A program made the position numbers and the translations under genes. Below are positions 45,341-56,588 of a DNA stretch of 64,000 bases, piece by piece; the first letter of the stretch is position 1, and every line of letters starts with the position of its first letter. Below the pieces are notes generated by a model, which was given only the letters and a program-made list of their open reading frames with translations, ran no database searches and was not told the origin of the DNA. Source of the stretch: Oscheius sp. JU75 (Eukaryota > Nematoda > Chromadorea > Rhabditida > Rhabditidae); assembly GCA_037178855.1 (NCBI GenBank), contig JASJZC010000001.1:372001-436000 (forward strand). Direction: 5' to 3'.

Positions 45341-47066
45341 TCAAAGCTTCTGGCGCTTCTGATCACAGATGATGGCTTCCGAGAGGAGAGGCTCCTGAAA
45401 ATTGAATTGTTTTGAAAGAATAGAGAAAACGTAAGATGGTACGGCTGCGACGCGGCGCCCGAGTATCTTTTGACGCAACTTTTAGGGTCAGAACGAGACT
45501 TTCAAGCTTTATAGAACTTGCTCTGTTCTACATCTTTTAAGAATATGAATTCATGAAATACACGTCTTTGACCAGAGATATAGCTTGGAACTTTAAAACT
45601 AGTGTTCCGGTTTGTAAGCCCGCCAGAATTGCCGGTACACAAAGGTAGGTCAAGTACTCCTTGTACGAAGAAGTGCGTCTTGGACATTTTCATGGCGACG
45701 CGCATTTCGCTTTCAGTTTCTTACAACAGTTTCGGGCACCGGAAGTAGCTTTTCACTTTTTTGATGTTCTCCAAAGTTGTAGCTTTTGTTCTGCTTTACA
45801 AAACTGGTATATTTAACATCTAGAAATTCGCATAAGAGAGCCAAAAAATTGCATTATTATGTGACCGGTACGAAAATTGGTATCTTCGCTGCTCTGTCCC
45901 AGCACACGTCACTAATCCCTACCGAGTGATATTCACGTCTCATCAACAAGTCAATTAGGCAGGTGACTCTTACCTCGTTGCTCTTCCGCTTCTTACGGAA
46001 GCAGTTGTTCTCCTTTCCGGCATCCAGATCCGTGATGATAGCATCGTCAAGCGGGCAGAGACTGTCAGAGAGATTCGTCTGAACAACCAAGAGACATAGT
46101 CAGGGACTTTGACACTTGACTCACAAAAGTCTTCATCTCTGAGTAACTGTTGTTGTTAAGGGAGAGGAAGAGCTTGTCACTGGGATCGACACGGACAGGT
46201 TGGAGAGGGAGAGGGTCGACACCTTCGGAGAGCGGAGAGTAATGGAGATCTTCCAGCTCGAAGAGAGACGGGGAGCCGAGCTCGTACGTGACAAAACTGG
46301 AAAGAAAAGCATGAGAGACAGTCTCGCTGTTTCTCTGTCTCTATGTCTCTCTGTCTCTCGATCTCTTTGCCATCGTCTCTCTACCAACCTGTCATAAGCA
46401 TGAGCCGGTACAAATCCATCCTGCGGCAAGACAGCCTCTGGTTTTCCGCCTTCCGATGCCTGTTCCGTCGGCCCAACCGTCTCAAAAAGATCATAAAGAG
46501 CCTGACGGGCCGTCGGCGGAGAGGAGGACATTTTATTGTGCGCTGGTTGTGTCGTCTCCTGTCCGCCTTCGCCATGACCTTAAAGCAAGGTTCATTGTTG
46601 AATTCGAAAGGTCAAAAAACAGGTTCTAACAAAAAACTCACTGTTAAGGAGAGAGTCGCCAAGGTAGTCCGAGTAGTTGTCGCCATTGACCAGCCAAATA
46701 TCGGACTTCGGGAGATCGTCAAAGTCGAGGCTGACATCATCGGACAGTAGCGATTCGGACTGGTTCGGTGACTCATCCTCATACTGTAGGTAGTAGGTGA
46801 CAGAACCGTCTGTCAGCTCCTCCTCACAGCAGATCTCCTGCTCGCGGTCGTGTTGTACTCTCATGAGCTCCGAGACAAAATTCTTTATCAGAACTCTGAA
46901 CAGCTTCTTAGACTCTTAGAACTGGAATATCCTACCTCCGTCTCATGGCCCTGCCTCCACAGCCGGCTCTTCTCTTCTCCAGCTTGTCATTGCATTTGTC
47001 CAGGGCAATGTTGCAAAGATGGCCGAAGACCTCGTCGCTCAGCTCGTCAATAGTGTACGAATCCAT
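45341..47066 (-). CDS. Acidic, probably nuclear protein, not recognised
   Basis: Start ATG 47064-47066 (MDSYTIDELSDEVFGHLCN). The first two exons give DKCNDKLEKRRAGCGG and a basic helix RRRVLIKNFVSELMRVQHDR. Acidic segments follow (EDESPNQSESLLSDDVSLDF, FDDLPKSDIWLV), then PPTARQALYDLFETVGP, YELGSPSLFELEDLHYSPLS, LSDSLCPLDDAIITDLDAG, a KRKSNE basic patch, and a last exon (about 45341-45390, EPLLSEAIICDQKRQKL). The order of a short basic helix, Ser/Asp/Glu-rich activation-like segments and a basic patch suggests a transcriptional co-regulator; the RRxVLI helix is only loosely like a SERTA motif. A perfect cAMP-response element lies 225 bp upstream. Family not identified. Confidence 0.62.
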
Positions 47067-47184
47067 TCCTACTGGGTAAAAAATACTCACCTGAAAGATG
47101 GGAATCTATGGGGAACTGGAAGCGAGAGGGCGAGTATGAGGTAGTCAAAAGACAAGGTAGTCAAAAGGCGAGATTCAGGGATAT

Positions 47185-47185
47185 G

Positions 47186-47228
<43 letters not shown>
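47185..47228. repeat. (GA)n microsatellite
   Basis: About 18 GA dinucleotides in a row, between the start of the acidic protein gene and the CRE-like site. Such runs often lie in promoters, but no function can be read. Confidence 0.95.
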
Positions 47229-47234
<6 letters not shown>

Positions 47235-47290
47235 GCAGAGTCGAGCGCCCATGAGAAATCAGGGATCCCCTGTCTACTATCTCTGTACCA

Positions 47291-47298
47291 TGACGTCA
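47291..47298. promoter_or_regulatory. CRE-like site TGACGTCA
   Basis: A perfect palindromic CREB/ATF binding site, 225 bp upstream of the ATG of the minus-strand gene at 45341-47066. By chance one copy is expected per ~65 kb, so this single copy is suggestive only because of its position. Confidence 0.4.
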
Positions 47299-47299
47299 T

Positions 47300-48939
47300 C
47301 TACTTTATGGATCACATCACTCCCCGATCTACATGTGTCGCTCGTTATCAGGTCCGCCTGATCTCTATACTCTCACTCTCTGTGAGAGAGACAGGACCAT
47401 GGGAAAATGTCTAGACACAGCTGTTCCCAAGGAACCAGTCCCCCCTCTTTTGGTTTGAGGGGATGATTCAAGAGACTGAAGGAAATCACTATCTGTATCT
47501 GTGGGCTAATGCCAGCTCCTGCGTCAGACTATCCCGGATTAGAAAATGTTAAGAAATACGTGGGGATTAAAAAGTTGTGTTGGAAGAGGAAGCGGGAAAC
47601 GTCGATACAGTGACCCTGACAAAATCGATACAGGGTCGGATTTCTTCTAGACATGGTACTGGGAAAACTCTTTCCTAGTCCTGTACTACCAAAAAGGAAG
47701 GTGAAAGTCAGGTGATTGGTTACAACATTGTTCTGTTCAGGCTCCTGGTCCCCTTGATCCTACAATTTTCTGAACTACCGTAGTTTTCTAGACTTCTTAG
47801 CTTACCGTAGACTTGTCTAGGTCAGATACAATTTGTGAGCTTCTGAAAAACCTTACTGAGAGTCTGGTCTGACGGACATAGAGACACATAGTATACTACC
47901 AGGGATCAACCCAGAGTCAGAGTGTGGGATAAGTCATTGTCGTTACATTTCCTAAAATAACCCTAGAGACCTACAGTAGCACACAGGTTTTTCTAGCAGA
48001 CTGTCTCTCTGTCTCTCCGTCTCCCTGCCTTAGTGTCTCTCTGTCTCTCTCGCTCTCTCTCACTCTATCTCTCAGTCTCTCTGTCTCTCTGCCTCAGTGT
48101 CTCTCTCTCTCTCGTTTCTTACCCTTACTCCCTGACTTACACACTATCTATCTGTCCTAATCTTACCACAGATTTTTGAAAATTGCCCTTGTCAAGAACA
48201 AGTTCCATCAGACAGTCTCTTATCAATTGAAAGATGACAGGAAGAGAGAGAAACTGAGAAAGTCTAGTGTCTTTCTATCCCTCTCTCTTCCTCTCCCATT
48301 CCTTGACCTATACCTCACCCCCTATTCTCTAGCCTACGAGCACCTAGACTGTTCCCGGAAGTTGCGAAATTCCTCGGCCATTATACTCCGTGTGAATAGG
48401 GGGGAGGGTGAGGGGGGAAGGCGAGATGTTTTCCCCGCCAGTGTATGTGTGCTTCTTCGTCGTCGGCAATAATCGCGCGCCAAAAGTATTTGTAATGCTC
48501 AAATCTAGCAGGCAGGGCTGGCCGGTGTGTGTGGGGTTGGGGAAAGAGTCGGAGGCGGCGGCGGGCGCGGACTGCCCCCGATCGGGTGAGTGGCAGACAG
48601 TGTAAGAGTCTCTGCGTCTCTGACCGACAGCCGATCGATGCTCCAGCCCCCCGTCTCTCCACACACAGAACAGCCCAGCGTGTATAGATAGAGGGAATAG
48701 GGGGATAATTTTGGAGGGAAGCCAGGAACATTCTGATCTTTGAGTCGCGTGCGAAGCTACTCAATTATGAAATGCGGTGTTCCTGCTGTTCTGAATGGGT
48801 TAGGAGAAAAACACGACGCGGTAATTGACACCCACTTTCAAAGCGAAGCGGTTATTGGTTCAATCTGTGTAATTGGAGGTGAGGAAGGTGAGGAGCGACT
48901 GATGAGAAGCGCTGTCTCTGTCTCTGAACCTTCCCTCCT
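47300..48939. other. Intergenic region, CT repeats and a GC-rich patch
   Basis: A long CTCTGTCTCTC tract fills 47998-48115. A GC-rich patch (48510-48600, with GGCGGCGGCGGGCGCGG) stands out from the AT-rich surroundings and could be a promoter or control segment. Frames across it are on both strands and have no features. Confidence 0.5.
47990..48118. repeat. Long CTCTGTCT repeat tract (type example)
   Basis: The 10-mer TCTCTCTGTC and variants are repeated for ~120 bp. The same repeat, in one orientation or the other, occurs in introns throughout the window, for example 1028-1058, 3850-3890, 5750-5900, 8010-8165, 20382-20530, 41180-41260, 42300-42390, 43845-43880, 46320-46380 and 51905-51955. 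Confidence 0.9.
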
Positions 48940-49204
48940 TCACATAGTACAGACAGCCGTATCGCGATTACAGTAAGCCATACCACCCTTAGCTCTATTA
49001 TTCCGACAGCACTCATTGACCAGGTCCAAGTTGCCCGGAATACCCTTCTTACAGTATCGGGCACAAGCTCTGATTCAATTGTTGCTATCAACTGGCCCAA
49101 GGAGAGCTTCTTCCCCATAAAGCATATCGAACGTGACTAGAAGAATGAGTAACAGAGACAGACTCACATCCGAACAGAAAAGCTAGAAGAAAAAAGAGGC
49201 TCAT
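48940..49204 (-). CDS. Small cysteine-rich secreted peptide (defensin-like spacing)
   Basis: Exon 1 (49168-49204) encodes MSLFFLLAFLFG, a short signal peptide. Exon 2 (48940-49067) is reached by a GTGAGT donor and a CAGAG acceptor. The mature part has six cysteines in ~43 residues with spacing C-x3-C-x13-CC-x11-C-x6-C and a GG before the fifth cysteine. Six-cysteine secreted peptides of this size are often antimicrobial; this spacing does not exactly match the nematode ABF or cnc families as I know them. The acceptor was chosen because it keeps signal peptide and cysteine module in one frame; another frame through 48852-49118 lacks both. The ATG context and exon sizes fit, but the gene is small and needs transcript support. 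Confidence 0.55.
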
Positions 49205-49384
49205 CTTGGTTGGAACGACCGACGAAGAAATTATTAGTATTCAGCATTTGTCACCGTCTGTCTAGACTGTTCCACAGCTGAACCTGTTCATATACTTCTC
49301 CACCAGGGCTCAAACTCATTTTGAGAATACTTCGGATTGGCAGGGGAATCCAAGTTTACTCCAAGTTTATGATAACAGTGGAAA

Positions 49385-49595
49385 AGTAGTCGACCAAGAG
49401 TTCGTCTCCGTCCCTGACGCATAAACCTCTGACCTCTGCCGAATCCCCTCTCCACCCAGACCTACTAATAGACAGGCAACGAACCCAATCGTCGGTTTAA
49501 TTACCCAAGTTTGAGGTATTACAATGCTTCCGACCCTGCTCTGGTAGAGGTTGAAGGAAATTTTGGAACAGCCTTCCCTCTAGGGAAGGCAACAA
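49385..49595 (+). repeat. Repeat R1, copy 4
   Basis: It begins GTAGTCGACCAAGAGTTCGTC and ends at the hairpin GCCTTCCCTCTAGGGAAGGC. Its body is nearly identical to copies 2 and 3. It lies between the cysteine-rich peptide gene and the membrane-protein gene at 49800. Confidence 0.8.
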
Positions 49596-49799
49596 TATTC
49601 TTTTTTTTTGTGTACATCTCTCCGTCTCTCATTCTCTTCGTCTCATTCTCTATTTTCTCTGTCTCATCGTCTCACTGTTAAGGGTGGATTTGCGTTCTGT
49701 AATCGGGATACGACTGTTTATGTGAGGGAATGAGGATTCACTGAAAGAGACAGAGATAGTATTCTGAAGCATTTAACCAGTCTACAACAGTATCACATA

Positions 49800-51219
49800 T
49801 CAATACCAGCGGGAGAGAAGAGTGTGACCAAGTTTCTGGCGTACCTCAGCAAAGGCCAGCATGAATTTGTTGCGAACATCCACGTCGGAGCAAGGTACTT
49901 CGATGTTGTAGGGCATGTCATCAGAGGGGGCAATGGTGACTTTCAAGTAGGTAATCCTAGAAGACTAGTCGTGAAACAAGAACATGGAAAAAATCTTACG
50001 GAAGGTCGAAGATGCTTCGGGTGACATTAAACTTCAGAGCAAGGACTTTGGTAGGAGCTCCGAGACGGAAGTCCATAGTCTGGGAGACTTCGTGGCCGGC
50101 AAAAAGATGTGATGAGGCCTAGAATTTTGTATGGAACTGTGGGATGAGAGACGAGGAGACAGAGAGACAGAAAGACAACTGAACTTACAGTGAAGATAAC
50201 AGTTCCATTCTGGGCAGGCTTCCTCAATACGACAGTTGCAGTTATTTCGGGAATGTAGTAGAGTCTGTAGGCGTTAAAAGTGCGACCTTCAACACGCTGA
50301 CAGACGACTTGGTTCAAATCCTTGACTTCGTAAGGACTACTGTGAAGATCGGAAGACATTCCGATCTCTGGATTCCAGGTGAAGGCCAGTTCATCAAATT
50401 CGGAAGCTGAAGTAGAGTTATTGAAGGAGGTAGAGAGACAAAGGAAAAAAGAGACAGAGAGAGTGAGACATCAACTTACGGGAGGGAGTATATAATTCGT
50501 CTTTGAGGACAGCTCCAATGACTACAAGGCCGATTATAGCATGGACTAAGGCGAAAATGTAACAAATCGTAGCAAAGCACCTTCCAAAGCTTCGTCTCGG
50601 GCTCACTTCCACATCACTGTCACTGGCCGTGGTTTCATCCGGTGATTCAACTTCCGAAACCGTTTCGTGTTCGGGCTCAGAGGATTCTGTAGGCTGAAAC
50701 TAATCAGGATTGAACAAAACTAGGACAGAAAATTCACCAAGCTCTCCTCAGCTTCATTTTCCCTAACCTCCAGTAGAGGGTGGTCATCGGAGTCCTCGTC
50801 TTTTTTCTTTTCTTCCTTCTGTCCACGAACCAGAGTCTCCATTGGGATGACCCGGTCAGCCCAACCCGGATTCACATTGATCTGGTCTTTAGGCTTGCAG
50901 CCCATAGCTAGCTGGGTCAGCAAAGTACTCTCGTCCGGAGTCAGGTACCGCCACTTCTTGGCCGGAGGCTCCGGTTGAATGTCAAGCTTGAGGTCCTGGG
51001 TGACGTTCTTGACCAACTGAAAAGGGCGGTGATGATCAGAAATCGAGTCTGGGTCAAGAAGCTATCTTTGGTCAGGATGACGGACGGTCTCTTTTTCTGT
51101 ATCTGCTGCACCCTGTCTCACTGTCTCTCTGAACCAAAAATCTAAAACAAACCAACCTTGCTCAAGTTATCCAAAGCCAACAGATCGATAGGCGACTTTT
51201 TCTTCATGGTCGGCTCCAT
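49800..51219 (-). CDS. Single-span membrane protein with acidic cytosolic half (protein A), not recognised
   Basis: The start MEPTMKKKSPIDLLALDNL (ATG 51217-51219) is followed by exons with KKWRYLTPDESTLLTQLA, a Lys/Asp/Glu-rich linker and EHETVSEVESPDETTASDSD. One transmembrane helix follows (CFATICYIFALVHAIIGLVV, about 50530-50590), then a lumenal or extracellular domain of about 170 residues: LAFTWNPEIGM, VVCQRVEGRTFNAYRLYYIP, EITATVVLRKPAQNGTVIF, FNVTRSIFDLPITYLKVTI, ending VRQKLGHTLLSRWY. The domain looks beta-rich with N-glycosylation sites (NGT, NVT). I do not know the family. It is divergently paired, 149 bp apart, with protein B, which has the same layout. Confidence 0.75.
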
Positions 51220-51368
51220 TCCCTGTATCCAGATCGAACTGAGCTAGGTCGACTACCCAGACGCGACGCCCTGTTGTTGGCGCCAAAAGCACTCTCTGTG
51301 ACTATGACCCCTCGAAACGAAGACCAGGTGCGTCGCGTCGGCTCCTTACCAGGTTCCTAGCTCAGTCT
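51220..51368. promoter_or_regulatory. Short shared 5' region of a divergent gene pair
   Basis: Only 149 bp separate the two ATGs (51219 on minus, 51369 on plus). Both promoters must lie in or overlap this segment. It holds CGACGCCC, GACGCGACG and GTCGCGTCGG, that is CpG-rich palindromic pieces, and no TATA box. Confidence 0.5.
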
Positions 51369-52922
51369 ATGGCTCCAATGGAGATGGTGGACACTTGCTC
51401 GGCCAGCAGCGACGACGATCTCGAAATTATCGATTTCGATGAGAAGCAGAACATCGAGGATTTGAACCTGAGCATTGTTGAGGTTCTAGATGAACTAATT
51501 GAGAGAATTGTTCCGGAACGGGAGTCATCTGCCCACCTGGAAGAACTGTCCCATCAGATTCCGCAGCCTGTGGACATTGAAGAGTTCTTCAAGGAGTGGC
51601 GTCGGGAGCAGAAGGAGCTTCGAAACCGATTGAATGGGATCGAAGGTAGGCTTTTTACCGTTCTTTTCGATTCATGTGCACCTTGCAGTCAGTAGCGAAG
51701 AGTCTGAGGAGGAAGGAGAAGATGAGGATGAGCCGACTAATACAAAGATCGATCGTCCGTACAGTGAAGAGGAGCTGGAGCCGCTGAGAAGAGATATCAA
51801 AAGTCTTGACACTTTGGAGAAGAGAGCCAGGAACTTTGTGGTAGCTGTCCTTTGCTTTGCTCTGGCGATGAGTACGATCAATACCATCCGATACTTCAAA
51901 AGTAAGTCTCTATCTTTATCTCTATTTCTGTCTCTGTGTCTGTCTCCTTGTCCCCGTCATTTATGGAAATACTTTCAGCAATCTCTGTGATGGACAATGT
52001 TATCCTTGTCTCTAACGACTCTGACCCTGTACCAAAGTACGAGCTTCCGATACCATTCGAAGAGCAGTACCGAGACTATCCAAGGACTGAACTCTTGAAA
52101 AGTCTCCTCGAAGACCGGCACAATCCAGTTTGTCAACTAGCCAAGCTCAAGGAATTAAGCCGACATTCGAACTCGGAGAAGTTCACTTTCACTGTCGGCT
52201 ATACTGTCCCCTTGATCATTCTGAGTCACGTTCTTAAGCCTAATACTATTCGTGGAAAGCTGGAGGTCTATGTAAGTTTATTTTTGGTCAAAGAGAAACT
52301 GTTTTAGAACTACGGTCAGGAGCCTAGACAGAAGCCAGTCAAGAGTGTGGAACTGGAGGCGCCCGAATCTTTTGTCTATCTTTGGGAGAATGAAGCGACC
52401 TTCACTCTTTATAGAAACGAATGGAGAACTGAGTGAGTTCGTGATTCCTGCCAGAGAGACAGAGAGATACTGGAACAGGAAGACAAAGAAACAGAGATAC
52501 GAAGACAGAAGAGACAGGGAGACAGTGAGACTTTCAGACCCCTTTACCACGAAGTCTCTCTCGACTTCCGCAGCTACGAATCTGTCGTCAACTACAGCTA
52601 CGACGTCCGCTGTGAGATTCCTGACCAGGTCATTCGAGAAGCCAATCACACTGCGATCCACACCTCTACATGGATCCTTAACAGTGCCTTCTCAGTCGAC
52701 TGCAGTCGCGATACCAGCCTTCTCTGTGTGTTGCTTGACCTCATCGACAGCCTCCCGCCGCTCTTTGCCCCGAAAATCATCGGTCTCTTCGCTACTGTGG
52801 AAATCTTCTACCTGATCAAAAAGTCCCTGGCGTATGAGAAGGACAAATACTTTGAGGAAGGCATGGATCAGTGTGAGAAAGAAGAGAAGGACCAACTGGT
52901 CGTCAATGCTGTTGAAGCCTAA
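51369..52922 (+). CDS. Single-span membrane protein with acidic cytosolic half (protein B), not recognised
   Basis: The start MAPMEMVDTCSASSDDDLEI leads an acidic helical region (VEVLDELIERIVPERESS, FFKEWRREQKELRNRL), EESEEEGEDEDEPTNT, then a transmembrane helix (NFVVAVLCFALAMSTINTI, about 51832-51890). The lumenal or extracellular part has FEEQYRDYPRTELLKSLLED, FTVGYTVPLIILSHVLKP, PESFVYLWENEATFTLYRNE and LDFRSYESVVNYSYDVRCE with possible N-glycosylation. A second hydrophobic segment (TSLLCVLLDLIDSLPPLFAP) precedes a charged C terminus (EEGMDQCEKEEKDQ). No family recognised. The layout is like protein A: acidic N-terminal half, one main helix, beta-rich outer part. Introns carry CTCTGTCT repeats or GACAGAGA. 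Confidence 0.75.
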
Positions 52923-53717
52923 AATTGTGATTTCTGTAATTGTGCTTTAGAATAAAGCCTTGATGAAATTCTCTGTCTCTCTGTCTCACTATCTCTCTGT
53001 CATTCAAGTTGATCGAAGTTCAATTGGTTTTCTGTTACGGAACTATCTCCAATTTCTAAACAGTCGGAAGAGACAGGACACTTTCGGTGCACACGCATCA
53101 GCTGTCCTGTCACGCTTTGAAAAAAGAGGAACTACTAAGAACTATCTCCAATGACTGTTCTTTCTGTAGTTCCATGTCCTTAGAGATTCATTCCTCCTCT
53201 TTCCTCCGTTCCCTGCACTCGTACCCTTTGGACTCTGTCACCTGATACATTTTGCTTCCATTCACAAAACCCTGGAAGTCATAAACCATTCTGGAATCTG
53301 TTTGCTGAACTTAAAAATCCTCTGTGAAAATGGCGATATCGTTATCGCCGGTGGAGAAGTCTCGGGGGACTCAAACGTGGTCAGTCCTCTGTTCTGGCAC
53401 CCGTCTCCCTGGTTGTACATTATCAGTAGCTCCTCTTGTCCTATTGTCTTTTTTTTACGAGCCGCGGTGATTCTTTATATTGCAGGAACGCTGTTTTTAT
53501 GTCCACTACAGTACTCTATCTTTAATAGCTTGCATCACTAGACTATAACAGTTTTCTTATACTTCCCTTATTGTTTTAAATTGTACCTGCAATCTTTTGT
53601 TCCTTTAACACTGGTTATAGACATCCTGAACAATATAAAAACGACTTGAAAAGAATCATCGTGCTCATTGTTCTACACTTACCTTGCCTTTAAACCGTCC
53701 AATAATTTCAGGGTAAT
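52923..53717. other. Intergenic region, 3' UTR of protein B and CLN3 promoter
   Basis: AATAAA at 52950-52957 is the likely poly(A) signal of protein B. The rest has no supported gene; a plus frame at 53302-53541 with hydrophobic residues lacks features. Confidence 0.5.
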
Positions 53718-56535
53718 ATGGGCTGGGATAGGACGACTGTTAGGAATTTGGCTGGATTCTGGTAAGTTGTATATTTTCTTTAAGCAAACACTGTCGTGTA
53801 GCTCTCTATATAAATAAAAAAATGTGGTTATTCTGGTCCCTACACAACTAATAAGGCACATTAAAAGCTACGTTAATGCGTTTTTAAGCAGCCTACAAGT
53901 TAAACCATAAATTGACGTAGTGTTAACAAAGTACTTAAACGGCCGAACACAAGGAGCAAACAGAGAAAATATGCGGAAGGACACTAAAATGTTTGAATTG
54001 AACTTAAGTTTCTTTTTGCTTTTTTGATGCTTTAAACTAATTTTCTCAATTTTTAAGTATGTTTAATAGATTAACCGTCAAATTCTACCCTAGAATCGTC
54101 TAGTTTGTAAGAAAAAAAAACAGAAAAATGGCTTGCAAAATGAATTTCCGCGTGTTGTCAATTTCCTCCAATTTCTCGGTTTTTTTTCAAACAATCTAGA
54201 CGATTTAGGGTAGAAATTGATGGCAAATCGATTAAAATACTTAGTAACCGAGGATATCAGTGTAAAACATCGTAGAAAGCAAAAAGAAATTTGAATTCAA
54301 GAATTTCTGACTTCCCGCGACAAAATTCGTACTCAAAAGAGCGCGCTGTACACCCGTCCAGCCATTACTGGACTGTCATTTTAAGCAATTGCCCAGGTTA
54401 AAATTATAACGACCTTATATTCTCCTGTTCACATAGTATAGCCTCTGTTGTAGGCTCTTATCAGACACTCATAAGCTGTCAGGGAAGCATGATCCAGTGT
54501 CTAGAACATCCCGATAAGTCGCAAATTTAGGCTCCTGGGACTTTGCAACAACTATGGCTACGTCATTATGCTCAGTGCCGCCGAGGATATTATGAACACG
54601 GAGAAGGGAATAGAGTCAAACAACAGCACGGATACTTGTCAGGTTCCAGCCTGCAATACAAAAAATTTAAACATTCTTTATAGGTTACAATCACGGACCG
54701 TGACTGCCAGACAGCGAGTACGGGTTCGGTACTGGTCGCAGATAATTTGCCTGCACTTATCGTTCAGGCTACTTTTCCATTCTTTATGCATCGAATACCG
54801 TTCGGGTACAATTTTTTATTTTTCGGAAAGTAGATAAAAACCTTTTAGGGTGCGACACACAATTGTTATCCTTCTCCAAATGGCCTGCTATTTTATGGTT
54901 GCTTTCTCGACGACGGTTGGAATGTCACTGGCAGGTGGGGCTAGTTAAAGCGAGTGTGCAGTTACTGCCAACATGTGAATTGAGTTGCTGCGCAGGCGTA
55001 CAATTTCGACGCTGAAAAATAATAAATGCGCATCCTGCACCTGTCCGGGAGATCACGCTCAACAACTTTGTAAAAGAATTCTAAGATGAACAGCTTCAGC
55101 AAAGGGTTTACAGTCAGCAGGCTACTATTATTAAACCTGACCATCCTTCAGGTGTCACCTTTGCCAGTTTTGCTCAGGGAATCGGAGAGATTACCTACCT
55201 AGCCATGTCAGCTTTCTTTCCACCGTAATCTGGTTTTAAATCTTAACACAATAATGTTTAGGCTGGCCGTAGCAGCCTGGAGTTCCGGTACAGGTGGAGC
55301 TGGAGTCCTCGGCTCATTTGTCTATGCTCTACTCACTGAAGTGGTGACACCAAAAACAGCTCTGCTCATCATGCTTTTTATTCCGGTTTTGTTTGCTATC
55401 ACGTGAGTTTCTTAAATGAATTAAAAATTTAATGCTGCAATAATTAAAGTTTACTGTGTCCCCATGTAAAAAGATCTAGTTCTCAAAGTTTAAAACCGTT
55501 AGGATTTTTTTCAGATACTGGGTAATTCTTGACTTTCCCGAGTCCGTCTACACTCCAACATTGACGAAACCTGCGACATGGATCGTTCCCTCGGACTACT
55601 ATAAGGTACTGCTCATTATTTAAATATTGAAACTATATTTTTTAAAGAAGGGAGCCCACGGTCAACAAAACGACGCCTTCGAGAAGGAGTCACAGAAATC
55701 TGCTAGCCTCGATCAAATTTCAACAAAATCAGGAGCTTCCAAGGTTTCCGCAATTTCCATAGCTTCTGAGGTGGAAGGAATTCAAAGGAGCCTTACCTTC
55801 TTTGAGAAACTTAGACTGATTGTGGTATATCCTCTTTCAAAAAGTTCTTAAAAATACTTTCCAGCCTATGCTCCATCTTATGGTTCCACTGACCTTGGTC
55901 TACTTAACGGAGTATCTTATCAATCAGGGATTGGTACTTAATTTTTATGAATTTGAAAAAAAATCCAATTTAAGACAGAACTAATCTTTTTTAACTGTCA
56001 CGATGGCTGGAAATTGTCGACTAGCAGCCAATACAGGTGGTACCAGGTACGGAACTGACTTTAACAGTGACAGAAACTAATATTCAGGTCCTATATCAGG
56101 TCGGCGTCTTCATTTCTCGGTCCTCTGTCCGTTTCGTTGAACTCCCAATCTGGGCCATCTACCTCCTTCCCGTCCTACAGGTTTTTAAACTGTGGCATTA
56201 TTTGACCTACCTGTTTAAGACATTCAACATGGTCTTTTTCATTTTCGAGGCTATCTATTGGTTTATTCCGAATATCGGCATCGTTTTTGCAATCATCGTT
56301 CTGGAAGGTCTTCTGGGTGGTGGAGCTTACGTTAACACTTACAATTATGCTCACAAGACGGTAGATTTAATATTTTATCCGCTTAAAATTAAATTCTAAG
56401 GTGTCACCGGACGTGAGAGAATACTCGATGTCAGTTATTGCCTTCGGTGTCTCCGTAGGAACTACGATATCCGGCTTCGTGGCTATACCCTTGCATAATT
56501 TTGTTTGTAACAAACCGACGCCTCATATTCGATGA
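53718..56535 (+). CDS. Battenin (CLN3) homologue
   Basis: Exon 1 (53718-53761) reads MGWDRTTVRNLAGFW and splices in phase over 769 bp to LLGLCNNYGYVIMLSAAEDI, the most conserved CLN3 block. Later exons carry GSVLVADNLPALIVQATFPF, VAFSTTVGMSLAGVTFASFA, QGIGEITYLAMSAFFP, WSSGTGGAGVLGSFVYALLT, a variable loop (55650-55790), LVYLTEYLINQGL, YQVGVFISRSSVRFVELP and VLEGLLGGGAYVNTYNYAH. Eleven or so hydrophobic helices of an MFS-like fold are present. CLN3 sits in the lysosomal/late endosomal membrane and is needed for export of glycerophosphodiesters; mutations cause Batten disease in humans. The family assignment is firm. AATAAA at 56544. Convergent with the PITP gene. Confidence 0.94.
53990..54305. 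repeat. Imperfect inverted-repeat element in CLN3 intron 1
   Basis: The left end GAATTGAACTTAAGTTTCTTTTTGC is matched in reverse by GCAAAAAGAAATTTGAATTCAAG at the right. Inner parts (AAATTCTACCCTAGAATCGTCTAG and CTAGACGATTTAGGGTAGAAATT) also pair. No coding sequence; a degenerate MITE is likely. Confidence 0.6.
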
Positions 56536-56588
56536 GGAAAGTCAATAAAGAACATCTAAGAATTATTTTAAAAGTTCATTGCATAAAA

